DNA of 64,000 nucleotides, from positions 1-64,000 of the forward strand of contig JAGWTR010000013.1 of NCBI GenBank assembly GCA_028868855.1, given 5' to 3'. The translations under genes were made by a program, and so were the position numbers. The notes under the pieces are model-generated. The model was not told the DNA's origin and searched no databases. It saw only the letters and a program-made list of their open reading frames with translations. Below, piece after piece: positions 46,080 to 55,674 of the stretch. Source of the stretch: Burkholderiales bacterium. Its GTDB lineage: Bacteria; Pseudomonadota; Gammaproteobacteria; Burkholderiales; Burkholderiaceae_C. Numbering within the stretch: the stretch's first letter is position 1; the number at the start of each line of letters is the position of its first letter.

Positions 46080-47237
46080 TTACGCGGGCACCATGGCGAG
46101 CAAGCGCCCGGTGTTGAACACCCCGTGGGGGTCAAAGGAGTGTTGCACGCGCTGATGCAACTGGCGCAACAAGGGCGACATGGACGCCGCGTGCACGAGG
46201 GACTGCGCCGGCTGACTCACAAAGGCCTGGGCATGCCCGCCGGCCCGCGCCGCCACCTCATGCACGGTGGCCGCCGGCACCGCCGTGCAGACCCAGCGCT
46301 GGGCACCAAACCATTCGTTCAACTGCTCGCCGGGCAGGCCCAGTGGCGCCGCCGTGGGGGGCACGCTGATGCGCCACAAGGTCACGCCGCGGTGACCACT
46401 CGCCGCCACCGCCGCCCGGGCCGGCTGGAAAAATTCGTCGCGGTGGTCGCGCAGGCCTTGCCAGAAGGGATCGGCGGCGGGCGGTGCGATCAATTCGGCC
46501 TGACACTCCTGGGCCAGCCGCGCCACCGCGGCCGCCACCGCCGCCCGCGCGCCCCGCAAGCGCAGCACCAGCAGGCCATCCCACCAAGCTGAAGCATCCA
46601 GCGGCAAAGGCTGCGCCGCCCAGCGATTCACCTGCATCAGCGCTTCAGCCTCGGGCAACTCAAGGCGCACGGTGGCGGTGGCCACAGGCTCGGGCATCAC
46701 CTTCAAAGTCACGTCCAGCAGCACGCCCAAGGTGCCCATGGAGCCGGCCATCAGGCGCGACAGGTCAAAACCGGCCACGTTCTTCATCACCGAGCCGCCA
46801 AAGCGCAACACCTCGCCACGTCCATTGAGCACGCCCGACCCCAGCACGTGATCGCGCACCGCCCCCCGGCTGACGCGCCCCGGGCCGCTGAACCCGCTGG
46901 CCACCACGCCGCCGATGGTCGGCCCGGGAGCCGCGTTGGGGCCCTGGGTAAAGCACCAGCGTGGCGGCTCGAACGCCAGGTATTGCCCGCGCTCGGCCAG
47001 CGCCGCCTCCACCTCGGCCAAGGGCGTGCCGGCACGCGCCTTGATCACCAGCTCGCTGGGCTCGTACTGCTCAATGCCCGACCAGACGCGCGTGTCCAGC
47101 ACCTCACCGACCGACGCGTCGCCCAGAAAATCTTTGCTGCCATGACCACGCACGCGCAGCACCGCCCCGCGCCGCGCAGCGTCCTGCACCTGATCGACCA
47201 AGGCCTGGATTTCAACGGACAAAGCGGTTTCAACCAT
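46080..47237 (-). CDS. glcE: Glycolate oxidase FAD-binding subunit GlcE
   Basis: A 385-residue FAD-linked subunit of glycolate oxidase. The FAD-binding_4 domain contains VRGHGSKDFLG and GPTIGGVVASGFSGPGR. The ATG at 47237 is chosen; a GTG at 47264 is an alternative. It is the first gene of glcE-glcF; the catalytic subunit gene glcD is not in the window, and the divergent gene upstream is a nitrilase-family amidase. Confidence 0.94.
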   Translation of the reverse strand: MVETALSVEIQALVDQVQDAARRGAVLRVRGHGSKDFLGDASVGEVLDTRVWSGIEQYEPSELVIKARAGTPLAEVEAALAERGQYLAFEPPRWCFTQGPNAAPGPTIGGVVASGFSGPGRVSRGAVRDHVLGSGVLNGRGEVLRFGGSVMKNVAGFDLSRLMAGSMGTLGVLLDVTLKVMPEPVATATVRLELPEAEALMQVNRWAAQPLPLDASAWWDGLLVLRLRGARAAVAAAVARLAQECQAELIAPPAADPFWQGLRDHRDEFFQPARAAVAASGHRGVTLWRISVPPTAAPLGLPGEQLNEWFGAQRWVCTAVPAATVHEVAARAGGHAQAFVSQPAQSLVHAASMSPLLRQLHQRVQHSFDPHGVFNTGRLLAMVPA

Positions 47238-47290
47238 GCCTGCAAGGATACCCGTGACAGACACCGCGCCGGCCGTCTACCATCACCCAC

Positions 47291-48136
47291 ATGAAAGTTG
47301 CCGCCCTTCAAATGGTGTCCACCCCACGCGTGGACGAGAACCTGGCCCAGGCCTTGGCCCTGATTGCGCAAGCAGCGCAGGCCGGAGCCGAGCTGGTGGC
47401 CCTGCCGGAATACTTCTGCCTGATGGGCCAGCGCGATGCCGACAAGCTGGCCATCGCCGAACCGCTGGCCGATGCGCTCACCCCCGACCCACGCACCAGC
47501 CCCCTGCAAAGCGCCCTGGCACAGGCCGCGCGTGAACACGGCGTGTGGTTGATCGGCGGCACCCTGCCCCTGCACAGCGGCCAGGCGGATCGGGTCTTCA
47601 ACAGCCTGTTGGTATTCAACCCACAAGGCCAGCGCGCGGCGCGCTACGACAAGATCCACCTGTTCTGTTTTGACGATGGCCAGCGCCGTTATGACGAGGC
47701 CGCCACGCTCACACCTGGCTCACAGCCGGTGGCGTTCGAGATGCGCGATCGGGCCGGCCAGCCCTGGCGCATCGGCCTGGGCATTTGCTACGACCTGCGC
47801 TTTCCCGAGCTGTTTCGCAGCCTCAGCGCCCCGCAAGCCTGTGATCTGATCGTGCTGCCCGCCGCCTTCACCCACACCACCGGTGAAGCCCATTGGGAGT
47901 TGCTGCTGCGCGCCCGCGCGGTGGAGAATCTCTGCCACGTCCTCGCGCCAGCCCAAGGCGGCGAGCATGAAAACGGCCGCCGCACCTTTGGGCATTCACT
48001 GGCCATCGGCCCGTGGGGCGATGTGTTGGCGGTGCAGGGCGAAGGCCCGGGCGTGGTACTGGCCACCCTGGATCGCACGCGTCAAAACACCGTGCGCCAA
48101 CAACTGCCCGCCCTGACGCACCGCGTTCTGGGTTGA
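47291..48136 (+). CDS. Carbon-nitrogen hydrolase, Nit-type (deaminated glutathione amidase-like)
   Basis: A 281-residue nitrilase-superfamily amidase with the complete Glu-Lys-Cys triad: Glu40 (ALPEYF), Lys121 (YDKIHLF) and Cys166 (GICYDLRFPELFR). FCLMGQ, FCFDDG and the GEAHWELLLRARAVEN block match the Nit1/NitC branch that repairs deaminated glutathione. That specific role is from family knowledge; substrate is not proven. It is divergent from glcE over 53 bases and convergent with the Crp/Fnr gene. Confidence 0.9.
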   Translation: MKVAALQMVSTPRVDENLAQALALIAQAAQAGAELVALPEYFCLMGQRDADKLAIAEPLADALTPDPRTSPLQSALAQAAREHGVWLIGGTLPLHSGQADRVFNSLLVFNPQGQRAARYDKIHLFCFDDGQRRYDEAATLTPGSQPVAFEMRDRAGQPWRIGLGICYDLRFPELFRSLSAPQACDLIVLPAAFTHTTGEAHWELLLRARAVENLCHVLAPAQGGEHENGRRTFGHSLAIGPWGDVLAVQGEGPGVVLATLDRTRQNTVRQQLPALTHRVLG

Positions 48137-48169
48137 CCGGCCGGGGCAAGGCCCGGGGCCAGCGTCGAC

Positions 48170-48928
48170 CTAGCTGCGGCTTGTGGTGGGGGGCAAAGGC
48201 TGCAACTGCCCCAACAAGGCCTTGTCCACGCTAGACAGACCGGCAATGGCCACCAGTTGCGCGCGGTCCAGCACCTCAATGCGCCCGTAGGACACCAGCA
48301 CCACGCCCCGATCCTGCAGGTTTTGCAGGACCTGATTGGTGGTCTGGCGCGACAGCGACAGCATCATGCCCAGTTGCGACTGACTGAGGGGCAGCACGCA
48401 CGGCCCGTCATCACCGGCCGCTTGCGCCAACATCAGCAAGCGACGCGCCAGACGCAAATCGGCGGGGAGCAGGGCCAAGTCCTCCATGCCAATGAAGGCA
48501 AATCGCACCTTCAAGGCCATCAGCACGCCAAAGTCGCGCCAGTAGTGCGGGCAGCGCCCAAGCACCTCATCGAGCACCACACCGGGCACATGCAGCAGCT
48601 TGGTCGGCCCCTCGGCCACGGCGTTGTGCGTGCGCGGCAGCCGGTCAAACAGCGAGATCTCACCCAACCACATCGGGGGCTCGACCATGGACAAGATGGC
48701 TTCTTTGCCCGCCTCGGTCACCCCCGAAATGCGCAGACTGCCTTCCAGCACGGCGTAGAGGCCGTCCGCGGGATCGCCTCGAAAGAAGAGGTGCTCACCC
48801 GCCGTCAAGCGCTTGGGGATCGCCCGAGTCAGCAGATCGACTTCCAGCCCCGACGACAGACTGCCAAACCACGCATCGCTGCGCAACAAGGCCCGAACGT
48901 CGGGCGTGATCCACGCCGCCGCGCTCAC
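48170..48928 (-). CDS. Crp/Fnr family transcriptional regulator
   Basis: A 252-residue regulator with an N-terminal cyclic-nucleotide-binding fold (about 15-135; GEHLFFRGDPADGLYAVLEG, GEISLFD) and a C-terminal winged helix (about 150-225; LSQSQLGMMLSLSRQTTNQ). No Fnr-type Cys cluster is seen, so oxygen sensing is not supported. The start is GTG at 48928, overlapping the ccsB stop by 4 bases (GTGA). This indicates coupling to the cytochrome c maturation genes. Confidence 0.87.
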   Translation of the reverse strand: MSAAAWITPDVRALLRSDAWFGSLSSGLEVDLLTRAIPKRLTAGEHLFFRGDPADGLYAVLEGSLRISGVTEAGKEAILSMVEPPMWLGEISLFDRLPRTHNAVAEGPTKLLHVPGVVLDEVLGRCPHYWRDFGVLMALKVRFAFIGMEDLALLPADLRLARRLLMLAQAAGDDGPCVLPLSQSQLGMMLSLSRQTTNQVLQNLQDRGVVLVSYGRIEVLDRAQLVAIAGLSSVDKALLGQLQPLPPTTSRS

Positions 48929-50277
48929 AACTGGCCGTAGGAGTGCAGCCCCGACAGGAACATGTTCACGCCCAGGAAGGCAAACGAGGTGACCAGCAGA
49001 CCCGACAGCGCCCACCAGGCGGCAAAGGTGCCGCGCAAGCCCTTCATCAGGCGCATGTGCAGCCAGGCCGCGTAGTTCAGCCACACGATCAGGGCCCAGG
49101 TCTCTTTCGGGTCCCAGCTCCAGTAGCCGCCCCAGGCCTCGGCGGCCCACAAGGCGCCCAGAATGGTCGCGATGGTGAAGAAGGCAAACCCCACAGCGAT
49201 GGCCTTGTACATGACATCGTCCAGCACATCCAGGGCCGGCAGCTGTTCGGCGATCTTGCGGCGCGCACCCACGATGCCCGCCACCACCAGGGCCGCGATG
49301 CCAAAGTACACCGCCCAGTAGCTGCTCACGGCCTGCTCGGCGCCCGGCTTGGCCCGAAACACCAGCGGCTCGAAACACAAGACCACGCCGACCAGCCACA
49401 GGGGCGCCAGCTTCCACCAGCGCGTCTCGCCCGCATGGTGCTTAACCAGGTAGGCAAACGCCACCATGGCCGACATCGAAAAAGTGCCGTAGCCAATGAA
49501 GTTGGCGGGCACATGCAGCTTCATCCACCAGCTTTGCAAGGCGGGCACCAAGGGCTGGATTTCGCTGGCGCCACGCTCCACGGCGTACCACAGCAAAAAG
49601 CCCACCGCCGCGCTCACCACCAGCATGACAAACGCGCCCAAGGACTTGAGCGACTGCCCCGCCCGGGCGAAGCGGTCCTCGTAGTACAGCCAGAACAGCG
49701 TCGTCATCCACGAAAACAGCACGAACACTTCGTACAGATTGCTCACCGGAATGTGACCAATGTCTGGCGCGATCTGGTGGCTTTCAAACCAGCGCACCAG
49801 GGTGCCGACCAGCGCCATGAACACCCCAACCCAAGCCATGCGCGAACCCAGTCGAATTCCGGTGCCGCCTTTGTTCAGCAGTCCCAGCCAGTAAAAGACC
49901 GTGCTCATGAAAAACAGCACGCTCATCCACAAAATCGCACTCTGGCTGGACAGGAAATATTTCAGCCAGAACACCTTGTCGGCCTGAGCCAGATCGGCGC
50001 CATAGTCGTCGGTGACCCGCATGTACAAGGCCATCGCGCCCAAAGCGGTCAGGCCAGCGGCCAGCATCAACACCCGCAAGGGCCCCCAGAACCAGCCCAG
50101 CGCGATCAGGCTGGGCACGGCCATCGCCAGGATGCCTCGCTCGTAAATGTCCATGCCCGCGCCATGTGCGTTGAAGGCCCAGCCCGCCGCGCACACCACG
50201 ATCAAGGCAAACGCCCAGTCAAACAGCGATCGGCGCAAGCCGCCTGAGGCCGGCAAAGGATGGACAGAGGTGTTCAT
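48925..50277 (-). CDS. ccsB: Cytochrome c biogenesis protein CcsB (CcsA/ResC type)
   Basis: System II heme handling and ligation protein, 450 residues with about ten membrane helices. The WWD heme-binding region is present as WAAEAWGGYWSWDPKETWAL, with conserved His nearby (HVPANFIGYG and LHMRLMKG). It overlaps the resB stop by ATGA. With ResB it delivers heme to the CxxCH sites of cytochromes such as the c4 encoded next to it. Confidence 0.95.
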   Translation of the reverse strand: MNTSVHPLPASGGLRRSLFDWAFALIVVCAAGWAFNAHGAGMDIYERGILAMAVPSLIALGWFWGPLRVLMLAAGLTALGAMALYMRVTDDYGADLAQADKVFWLKYFLSSQSAILWMSVLFFMSTVFYWLGLLNKGGTGIRLGSRMAWVGVFMALVGTLVRWFESHQIAPDIGHIPVSNLYEVFVLFSWMTTLFWLYYEDRFARAGQSLKSLGAFVMLVVSAAVGFLLWYAVERGASEIQPLVPALQSWWMKLHVPANFIGYGTFSMSAMVAFAYLVKHHAGETRWWKLAPLWLVGVVLCFEPLVFRAKPGAEQAVSSYWAVYFGIAALVVAGIVGARRKIAEQLPALDVLDDVMYKAIAVGFAFFTIATILGALWAAEAWGGYWSWDPKETWALIVWLNYAAWLHMRLMKGLRGTFAAWWALSGLLVTSFAFLGVNMFLSGLHSYGQL

Positions 50278-52442
50278 GACGAGGACGACTCTTTCATTTC
50301 AGGAGACAGCAGCGCCGAGCGCACTTGCTCGAACTCCGCATCAATATCCAGGGTATGCCGTGTGGACGACAGGGCCAGTCTGACCTGGGTGCCCCCCGAC
50401 TCATCGCGGCGCAACCAGACCCACAAGCGACGCTCGCGAATGTAGAGCATCGCAAAAACGCCGATGATCAACAACAGGCAGCCCAGATAGACCACATTGC
50501 GACCCGGTGTTCGCGTCACCTGGAACACGCTGGCCTGGCGCTGTTCGAAGCTGTCCAGCATCAGGGCCACCGGCGCGGGGTACAGGGCAGCGTCTGACAT
50601 CGAGAGCACCGCCAGCGTCAGAAAGGCACGCGTGGGCTCGGCCTCGGCCGACAGTGCCGCCAGCCCGGCCTTGTCGCGGCTGACATTGAGCAACTCGAAC
50701 AAAGTGCCATTGAGGATGCGCACCAACGTCGACGAGGTGCGCTCACGCTCGGCCTCGGGCACCACCTTTTCGATGAAGTCGGACAGCGCCTGCAGCCCGC
50801 CCTGCGACTTCGCTGGTGCCGCGTCAGTGGGCGCAATGACCCCCGCGAACAGGTCCAGCGCGCGCTGGGCTGACACCCCCAACTGCTCGGCCAGTTCAGG
50901 GCGATCGGCGGGCGCGGCGTGGCTGACAAAACGGCGCACCGCCTCGCGCCGCATTGACTCATCGGCCAGGGCCTGGCGCAAGCGCAGCCAGCCCGTCATG
51001 CTTGCCTTGTCGTCCGCAGGCACGCGCAGGAAACGAAAGCCCTCGGACGGCGAGTCACGCACGCCGAGCAAAAACACCGACTGACCCCCGATGCTCACCG
51101 GCATCATGTAGTTCTGATATTCACGCGCCTGGCCGGCAGCATCGCGCAGCTTGTAGTTCACCGACGGGCCCACATTGACCAGTTTTTTCTCGCCCTGTGG
51201 CTTGGCGCCTGAGCCCAGGTGCTTGCTCAACTCCGCCAAGTTGACGCCACGCACGTCATTGCCAGCCCCGTCGACCGGGACGGCATCTTGTGCCCCACTC
51301 ATGTTTTCGACATTGATCACCCGCAGGCTGGTGACCTCAAGACTGAGCGCGCCCACCCCCGCCAGACCGGCCGGTAGCAGCTGCGGATCGCCACTGACGG
51401 TGCCCTTGACCAAGGGTTGCCCGCCAGCCGCGCCATTGAGGAACACCGGCTTGAGACTGACCTGCGAGCCGCCGTCTTCAAAACTGGACTGGAAGATCGT
51501 GATGCCGTCATAGACCACGGGGTGGTTGACCTCCACCGTGGCGGCCTTGCTGACCTTCGTGCGCGGATCATGGATAACGATGTCGCTGGCAAACCGCTTG
51601 GGCATGCCCGTCGCGTAGTAGTCAACCGTGAACTTTTTGAGCTCGACCTCGAAGGGCAAGGGTTGCAACAACATGCCCTTGTCCAGATTGAGCACCGCCG
51701 CGCTGCTGCGTTGGCCCTCCGGGACGAACAGCTGGGCACGGTAGGTCGGGTTGTCCACGCTCAAGCGATTGCGCTCGGTCACGGCGCCGCTGCGAAAGGG
51801 TTGCAGCCCCTGCGCCCAAGCCTGCACCTTGACGATCAGGTCGCCATCGAACAGCCCGCCCAGGCACACCAGCACGATGGCTGAATGTGCGGCGATGTAG
51901 CCCAGCTTGTTGAGCGCCCCGTGGCGGGCGCCGAACATGACGCCCGCGACTTTGCCGTCGACGCCGGTGCGCACCTGGGTCTTGAACGACCAGTTGCGGC
52001 GCGCCAAGGTGGCCTGCACATGGGCTTGGGCCACATCCAGCGGCAAGGCCAGCGAGCCTTGCGCATGGTGGTGAAACGCGTTGAGCGCCTGCTCACGAAT
52101 GCCTTCCTTGTGCGTGCGCAAGTCCACCAAAATCTTCGGGGTATTGCGGGCAATGCACAGGCTGGTCGAGGTCACCAGAAACGCCAGAATCAGCATGAAC
52201 CATGGCGCGCTGTAAATGTGAAACAGGCCCAGGGCACCAAAGACCTCCGTCCAGAACGGCCCGAACTGGTCCACATAGTTGACCAGGGGCTCGCCCTGCT
52301 TGAGCACCGTGCCGATGGACGACGCCACGCAGATCACCGTCAGCAGTGAAATCGCAAACCGCATCGACCCCAGCAGCTCAACAACATCGGCCCGCCATGA
52401 GCGCGAAGGATGGGAAGGCAAGGCGTCAGCGACTGCGTTCAT
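50274..52442 (-). CDS. resB: Cytochrome c biogenesis protein ResB (Ccs1)
   Basis: A 722-residue partner of CcsB in system II cytochrome c maturation. It has N-terminal membrane helices (about 29-49, 77-97, 170-190), a large periplasmic region and one C-terminal helix near residue 660. Family segments are SIGTVLKQGE, FGPFWTEVFGALGLFHIYSAPWF and the YDGITIFQSSFEDGGS block. It overlaps ccsB by 4 bases and follows the cytochrome c4 gene after a terminator. Confidence 0.94.
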   Translation of the reverse strand: MNAVADALPSHPSRSWRADVVELLGSMRFAISLLTVICVASSIGTVLKQGEPLVNYVDQFGPFWTEVFGALGLFHIYSAPWFMLILAFLVTSTSLCIARNTPKILVDLRTHKEGIREQALNAFHHHAQGSLALPLDVAQAHVQATLARRNWSFKTQVRTGVDGKVAGVMFGARHGALNKLGYIAAHSAIVLVCLGGLFDGDLIVKVQAWAQGLQPFRSGAVTERNRLSVDNPTYRAQLFVPEGQRSSAAVLNLDKGMLLQPLPFEVELKKFTVDYYATGMPKRFASDIVIHDPRTKVSKAATVEVNHPVVYDGITIFQSSFEDGGSQVSLKPVFLNGAAGGQPLVKGTVSGDPQLLPAGLAGVGALSLEVTSLRVINVENMSGAQDAVPVDGAGNDVRGVNLAELSKHLGSGAKPQGEKKLVNVGPSVNYKLRDAAGQAREYQNYMMPVSIGGQSVFLLGVRDSPSEGFRFLRVPADDKASMTGWLRLRQALADESMRREAVRRFVSHAAPADRPELAEQLGVSAQRALDLFAGVIAPTDAAPAKSQGGLQALSDFIEKVVPEAERERTSSTLVRILNGTLFELLNVSRDKAGLAALSAEAEPTRAFLTLAVLSMSDAALYPAPVALMLDSFEQRQASVFQVTRTPGRNVVYLGCLLLIIGVFAMLYIRERRLWVWLRRDESGGTQVRLALSSTRHTLDIDAEFEQVRSALLSPEMKESSSS

Positions 52443-52471
52443 GATCAGGGGCTCGAAAGAGCATCGGGCAC

Positions 52472-52503
52472 AAAAAAAGCGGGCAACCCCCAGGGGCTCC
52501 CGC
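52472..52503 (-). terminator. Intrinsic terminator after cytochrome c4 gene
   Basis: On the minus strand GCGGG (52503-52499) pairs with CCCGC (52483-52479), with an inner CCCC/GGGG stem, followed by seven T residues (52478-52472). It separates the highly expressed cytochrome gene from resB. Confidence 0.85.
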
Positions 52504-52536
52504 CTTGAAGTTCGTCATCCGGGACAGGCCCCGGAT

Positions 52537-53166
52537 TCAGCGCAAGCCAGCCACGTAGTCCGACAGTGCATCGATTTCCTTGTCGCTCAAGTTCGCGGCA
52601 ATGCTCGACATCTGGGCATTGTTGGTGCGATCGCCTTGGCGGAAGGCTGTCAACTGGACCTTGACGTAGTCGGCATGCTGACCACCCAGGCGAGGATACT
52701 GGGCCGGAATACCCGCGCCATTGGGGCTGTGGCAACCCGCGCAGGCAGGCACGGTCTTCTTGGCGATGCCGCCACGGTAGATCTTTTCGCCCAGCGCGAC
52801 CAGGTCCTTGTTCTTGGAAGCGCCGTCTTTGGCTTTCTTGCTGGCATAGAAGGCCGCGACGTTGCGCATGTCTTCAGGGCTCAAGATCGAGGCCATGCCC
52901 GACATGACGGGGTTCTTGCGCACGCCATCCTTGAACTCGGTCAATTGCTTGACGAGGTACTCGGGGTGCTGCCCCTGCAAGATGGGGTTGGCGGACATAC
53001 CGCGCGAGCCGTCTGCGGTGTGGCAGGCACTGCACACGGCCGTGACCTTGGCCTCGCCAGCGGCGAGATCGGGCTTGGCAGCCGCGTTGGGTTCGGAGCT
53101 ATGCGCCAGGCCTGACATGGTCAGGGCCATCGAGGCAAGGACGATCAGGCAGGTAAGACGCTTCAT
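52537..53166 (-). CDS. Diheme cytochrome c4
   Basis: A 209-residue periplasmic diheme cytochrome. The signal peptide ends near LAHSSE. Two heme sites, CSACH (Cys45, Cys48, His49) and CAGCH (Cys142, Cys145, His146), lie in two similar halves. Axial Met candidates are in NPVMSGMA and NNAQMSS. This is cytochrome c4, which carries electrons to terminal oxidases. It sits upstream of resB-ccsB and diverges from engB across 48 bases. Confidence 0.94.
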   Translation of the reverse strand: MKRLTCLIVLASMALTMSGLAHSSEPNAAAKPDLAAGEAKVTAVCSACHTADGSRGMSANPILQGQHPEYLVKQLTEFKDGVRKNPVMSGMASILSPEDMRNVAAFYASKKAKDGASKNKDLVALGEKIYRGGIAKKTVPACAGCHSPNGAGIPAQYPRLGGQHADYVKVQLTAFRQGDRTNNAQMSSIAANLSDKEIDALSDYVAGLR

Positions 53167-53214
53167 GAGAATTTGATGTTTGAGCCAAGAAACTCGTTGA
53201 TTTTACAATGCCCC

Positions 53215-53970
53215 ATGACCGAAACACCGATTTCCCCGAAAGACGCCCTGGCTTGGACGCATACCGCGCGGTTTTTAACCACAGCAGCCAAGCTGGAACA
53301 ACTCCCCCCGTCGGAGTTGCCCGAGGTGGCCTTCGTGGGCCGCTCCAACGCCGGCAAGTCCACCGCCATCAACACGCTGGCCCAACAGCGCCAACTGGCA
53401 TTTGCCTCCAAAACCCCGGGCCGCACGCAGCACATCAACCTGTTCCAGATCGGCCCCAAGGCCGCGCCCAACCTGCACTGGGCTGACTTGCCCGGTTATG
53501 GCTACGCGGCCGTGGACCGCACCGCCAAGCTGCGCTGGCAGGAGGTCATGGCGCAATACTTGGCGGTGCGCCGCAACCTCACCGGCGTGGTGCACATGGT
53601 GGATTCGCGCCACGGCTTCACCGAACTGGACCGCAACCTGCTGGAATTTGTGGGCCCGCGCGTGCGCATGGGCGAGGTCAAGCTGCTGGTGCTGCTGACC
53701 AAGGCTGACAAGCTCAACCGCAAAGAAGCCGATGCCGCCCTGCGCGGAGCCAAAGAGGTGCTGGCCAGCCTCCAAACCGAAGCGTCCAACATGAACATCA
53801 TGTTGTTTTCTTCCGTCAAAAAGATCGGCGTCGGCGAAGCCGCCGTGATGCTGCGCGGCTGGGCTGGGTCGGACGAACTGGCCGCGAAAGAGGCCGAACT
53901 CGCGGCCATCCGGGCCGCCGAGCTGGCCGCGCTGGCCGGTGACGACGACAGCGGCCGACGTCGCCGCTGA
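53215..53970 (+). CDS. engB: Ribosome biogenesis GTPase EngB (YihA)
   Basis: A 251-residue GTPase needed for large ribosomal subunit assembly. G motifs: GRSNAGKS (G1), TPGRTQ (G2), DLPGYG (G3) and LTKADKL (G4). The ATG at 53215 is used; a 14-codon upstream extension is unlikely. The C-terminal tail (about 220-251) is Ala/Glu-rich and ends in GDDDSGRRRR. A promoter-like TTGAGC-N18-TACAAT ends only 5 bases before the ATG. Confidence 0.95.
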   Translation: MTETPISPKDALAWTHTARFLTTAAKLEQLPPSELPEVAFVGRSNAGKSTAINTLAQQRQLAFASKTPGRTQHINLFQIGPKAAPNLHWADLPGYGYAAVDRTAKLRWQEVMAQYLAVRRNLTGVVHMVDSRHGFTELDRNLLEFVGPRVRMGEVKLLVLLTKADKLNRKEADAALRGAKEVLASLQTEASNMNIMLFSSVKKIGVGEAAVMLRGWAGSDELAAKEAELAAIRAAELAALAGDDDSGRRRR

Positions 53971-53997
53971 AGCCCTCGACACCGCCTGCGGGCTGGA

Positions 53998-54909
53998 TCA
54001 GCCCCGGGTCAAGCGCGTCAGGGCCTCGCGGTACTTGGCCGCCGTGTGCTCGATCACATCGAGCGGCAAAGCCGGCGACGGCGCGGTCTTGTCCCAGGGA
54101 TGGCCATTGACCGTGGCCTGCTCCAGCCAATCGCGCAAAAATTGCTTGTCATAGCTGGGCGGGTTGGCGCCCGCCCTGAACGCGGCGTCGTAGCCTTCGG
54201 CGGGCCAAAAGCGCGATGAATCGGGGGTGAGCACCTCGTCCATCAAGGTCAGGGTGCCGTGCTCATCCAGGCCGAACTCAAACTTGGTGTCGGCAATGAT
54301 GATGCCCTTGGTGAGCGCGTAGTCAGCCGCCTTTTGGTACAGCTGGATCGACACCGCGCGCACGCGCTCGGCCAAGTCAGCCCCGATGATCTCGACCATC
54401 TTGTCAAAGCTGATGTTTTCATCGTGGTCGCCCATCTCGGCCTTGGTGGCGGGCGTGAAGATCGGCTCGGGCAACTTACTGGCGTTTTTCAGACCCGCCG
54501 GCAGTTTCACCCCGCAGACCTCGCCGTTGTGCTGGTATTCCTTCCAGCCGCTGCCAGCCAGGTAGCCACGCACCACCGCCTCGACGGGCAGAGGCTTGAG
54601 CTTCTTGACCAGCATGGCGCGGCCCTCCACCTGGGCTCGCTCGGCGGACGACACAGCGCTGACGGGGTCTTCGCCGGTGAGGTGATTGGGCACCACGTCT
54701 TTGAGCAATTCAAACCAGAACAGCGCCATTTGCGTCAGCAGCGCGCCCTTGCCCGGAATGGGCTCGCCCATGATGACGTCGAAGGCGCTGATGCGGTCCG
54801 AGGCCACCATCAGGATGCGGTCCGTGCCCACGGCGTAGTTGTCACGCACCTTGCCACGGGCAAGCAGGGGCAGGGATTGCAGGGCGGAGGTGTGCAAGGC
54901 AGAAGTCAT
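53998..54909 (-). CDS. purC: Phosphoribosylaminoimidazole-succinocarboxamide synthase
   Basis: Makes SAICAR from CAIR, aspartate and ATP, the step after PurE. The 303-residue length is the longer bacterial/yeast-like form. Landmarks are [58 protein letters not shown] and [12 protein letters not shown]. The ATG at 54909 is preferred over the longer frame. It is the third purine gene in this window but not next to purEK; it follows the GST gene in the same direction. Confidence 0.96.
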   Translation of the reverse strand: MTSALHTSALQSLPLLARGKVRDNYAVGTDRILMVASDRISAFDVIMGEPIPGKGALLTQMALFWFELLKDVVPNHLTGEDPVSAVSSAERAQVEGRAMLVKKLKPLPVEAVVRGYLAGSGWKEYQHNGEVCGVKLPAGLKNASKLPEPIFTPATKAEMGDHDENISFDKMVEIIGADLAERVRAVSIQLYQKAADYALTKGIIIADTKFEFGLDEHGTLTLMDEVLTPDSSRFWPAEGYDAAFRAGANPPSYDKQFLRDWLEQATVNGHPWDKTAPSPALPLDVIEHTAAKYREALTRLTRG

Positions 54910-54990
54910 GGGCGGGCGCGCTGAGCGCGTAGGAACTGGGGCCAAACAATGGGCAGGGGATTCAAGCCGATATTGTGCCCCGACCCGCCC

Positions 54991-55662
54991 TTACTGCGCA
55001 GCGGCGGTCTTGGCCCTGGCGGCAGCCAGCGCACGGTCCTGGTCTGCCTTGCGATCGGCGGCCACTTTCAGGGCCGTGGGACGCTGCTCGATCAGCTTGA
55101 CATAGGCCTTCCAGTCGATGCCGGCCGCCGCCACGAGGTCTTCGCCATAGACGATCTTGCTGGCCAGGGCGGCCAGCGGCAAATGCACATAGGCGGCGCA
55201 GTCGGCGGCCGAGAAAGTGTCGCCCGCCACATAGGGCCCGAACACGGCCAGTTGCTTGAACGCGGCCAGGTTCTTGACCAGATCGGCCTTGACGCGGGCG
55301 GTGAATTTTTCTGGCAGCGTGGCGCCGAAAAAGGCTTGCGGGTAGAGCTGGCGCGCGCACAACTCGACGTGCAACTCCAGGAAGGTCAGCAGTTCACGCT
55401 GCTTGGCAGCCCGCCACGGGTCGGCCGGCACCAGGGCGGGCGTGGGCCACCGCGCCTCAATGTAGTCCAGGATGACCTGACTCTCACACAGGAAGCCGTC
55501 TTCGGTTTCGAGGTAAGGCACCTTGCCCAAGGGCGATTTGCCTTGCTTGCCCTCGATGCCAAACGACACCAGCACCTCTTCAAAGGGCACGCCCTTTTCC
55601 AACAAGGCCAGTTTGAGCTTGTTGTAGTAGTTGGACAAGGCAAAACCGTAGAGCTTGAGCAT
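54991..55662 (-). CDS. Glutathione S-transferase family protein
   Basis: A 223-residue GST: N-terminal thioredoxin-like domain (about 1-78; LYGFALSNYYNKLKLAL, KVPYLETEDGFLCES with the glutathione-binding ES) and C-terminal helical domain (about 88-205). The catalytic residue is probably Ser9 or the neighbouring Tyr. The ATG at 55662 has GGAG upstream. A Lys/Ala-rich tail ends the protein. The fba terminator ends only 12 bases before this start (see findings). Substrate unknown. Confidence 0.9.
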   Translation of the reverse strand: MLKLYGFALSNYYNKLKLALLEKGVPFEEVLVSFGIEGKQGKSPLGKVPYLETEDGFLCESQVILDYIEARWPTPALVPADPWRAAKQRELLTFLELHVELCARQLYPQAFFGATLPEKFTARVKADLVKNLAAFKQLAVFGPYVAGDTFSAADCAAYVHLPLAALASKIVYGEDLVAAAGIDWKAYVKLIEQRPTALKVAADRKADQDRALAAARAKTAAAQ

Positions 55663-55674
55663 GGCGATCTCCAA

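Noticed and set aside
48929-49417. Extension of the Crp/Fnr frame over ccsB
   Set aside because: Out of frame with the certain ccsB gene on the same strand; the GTG at 48928 explains the start.
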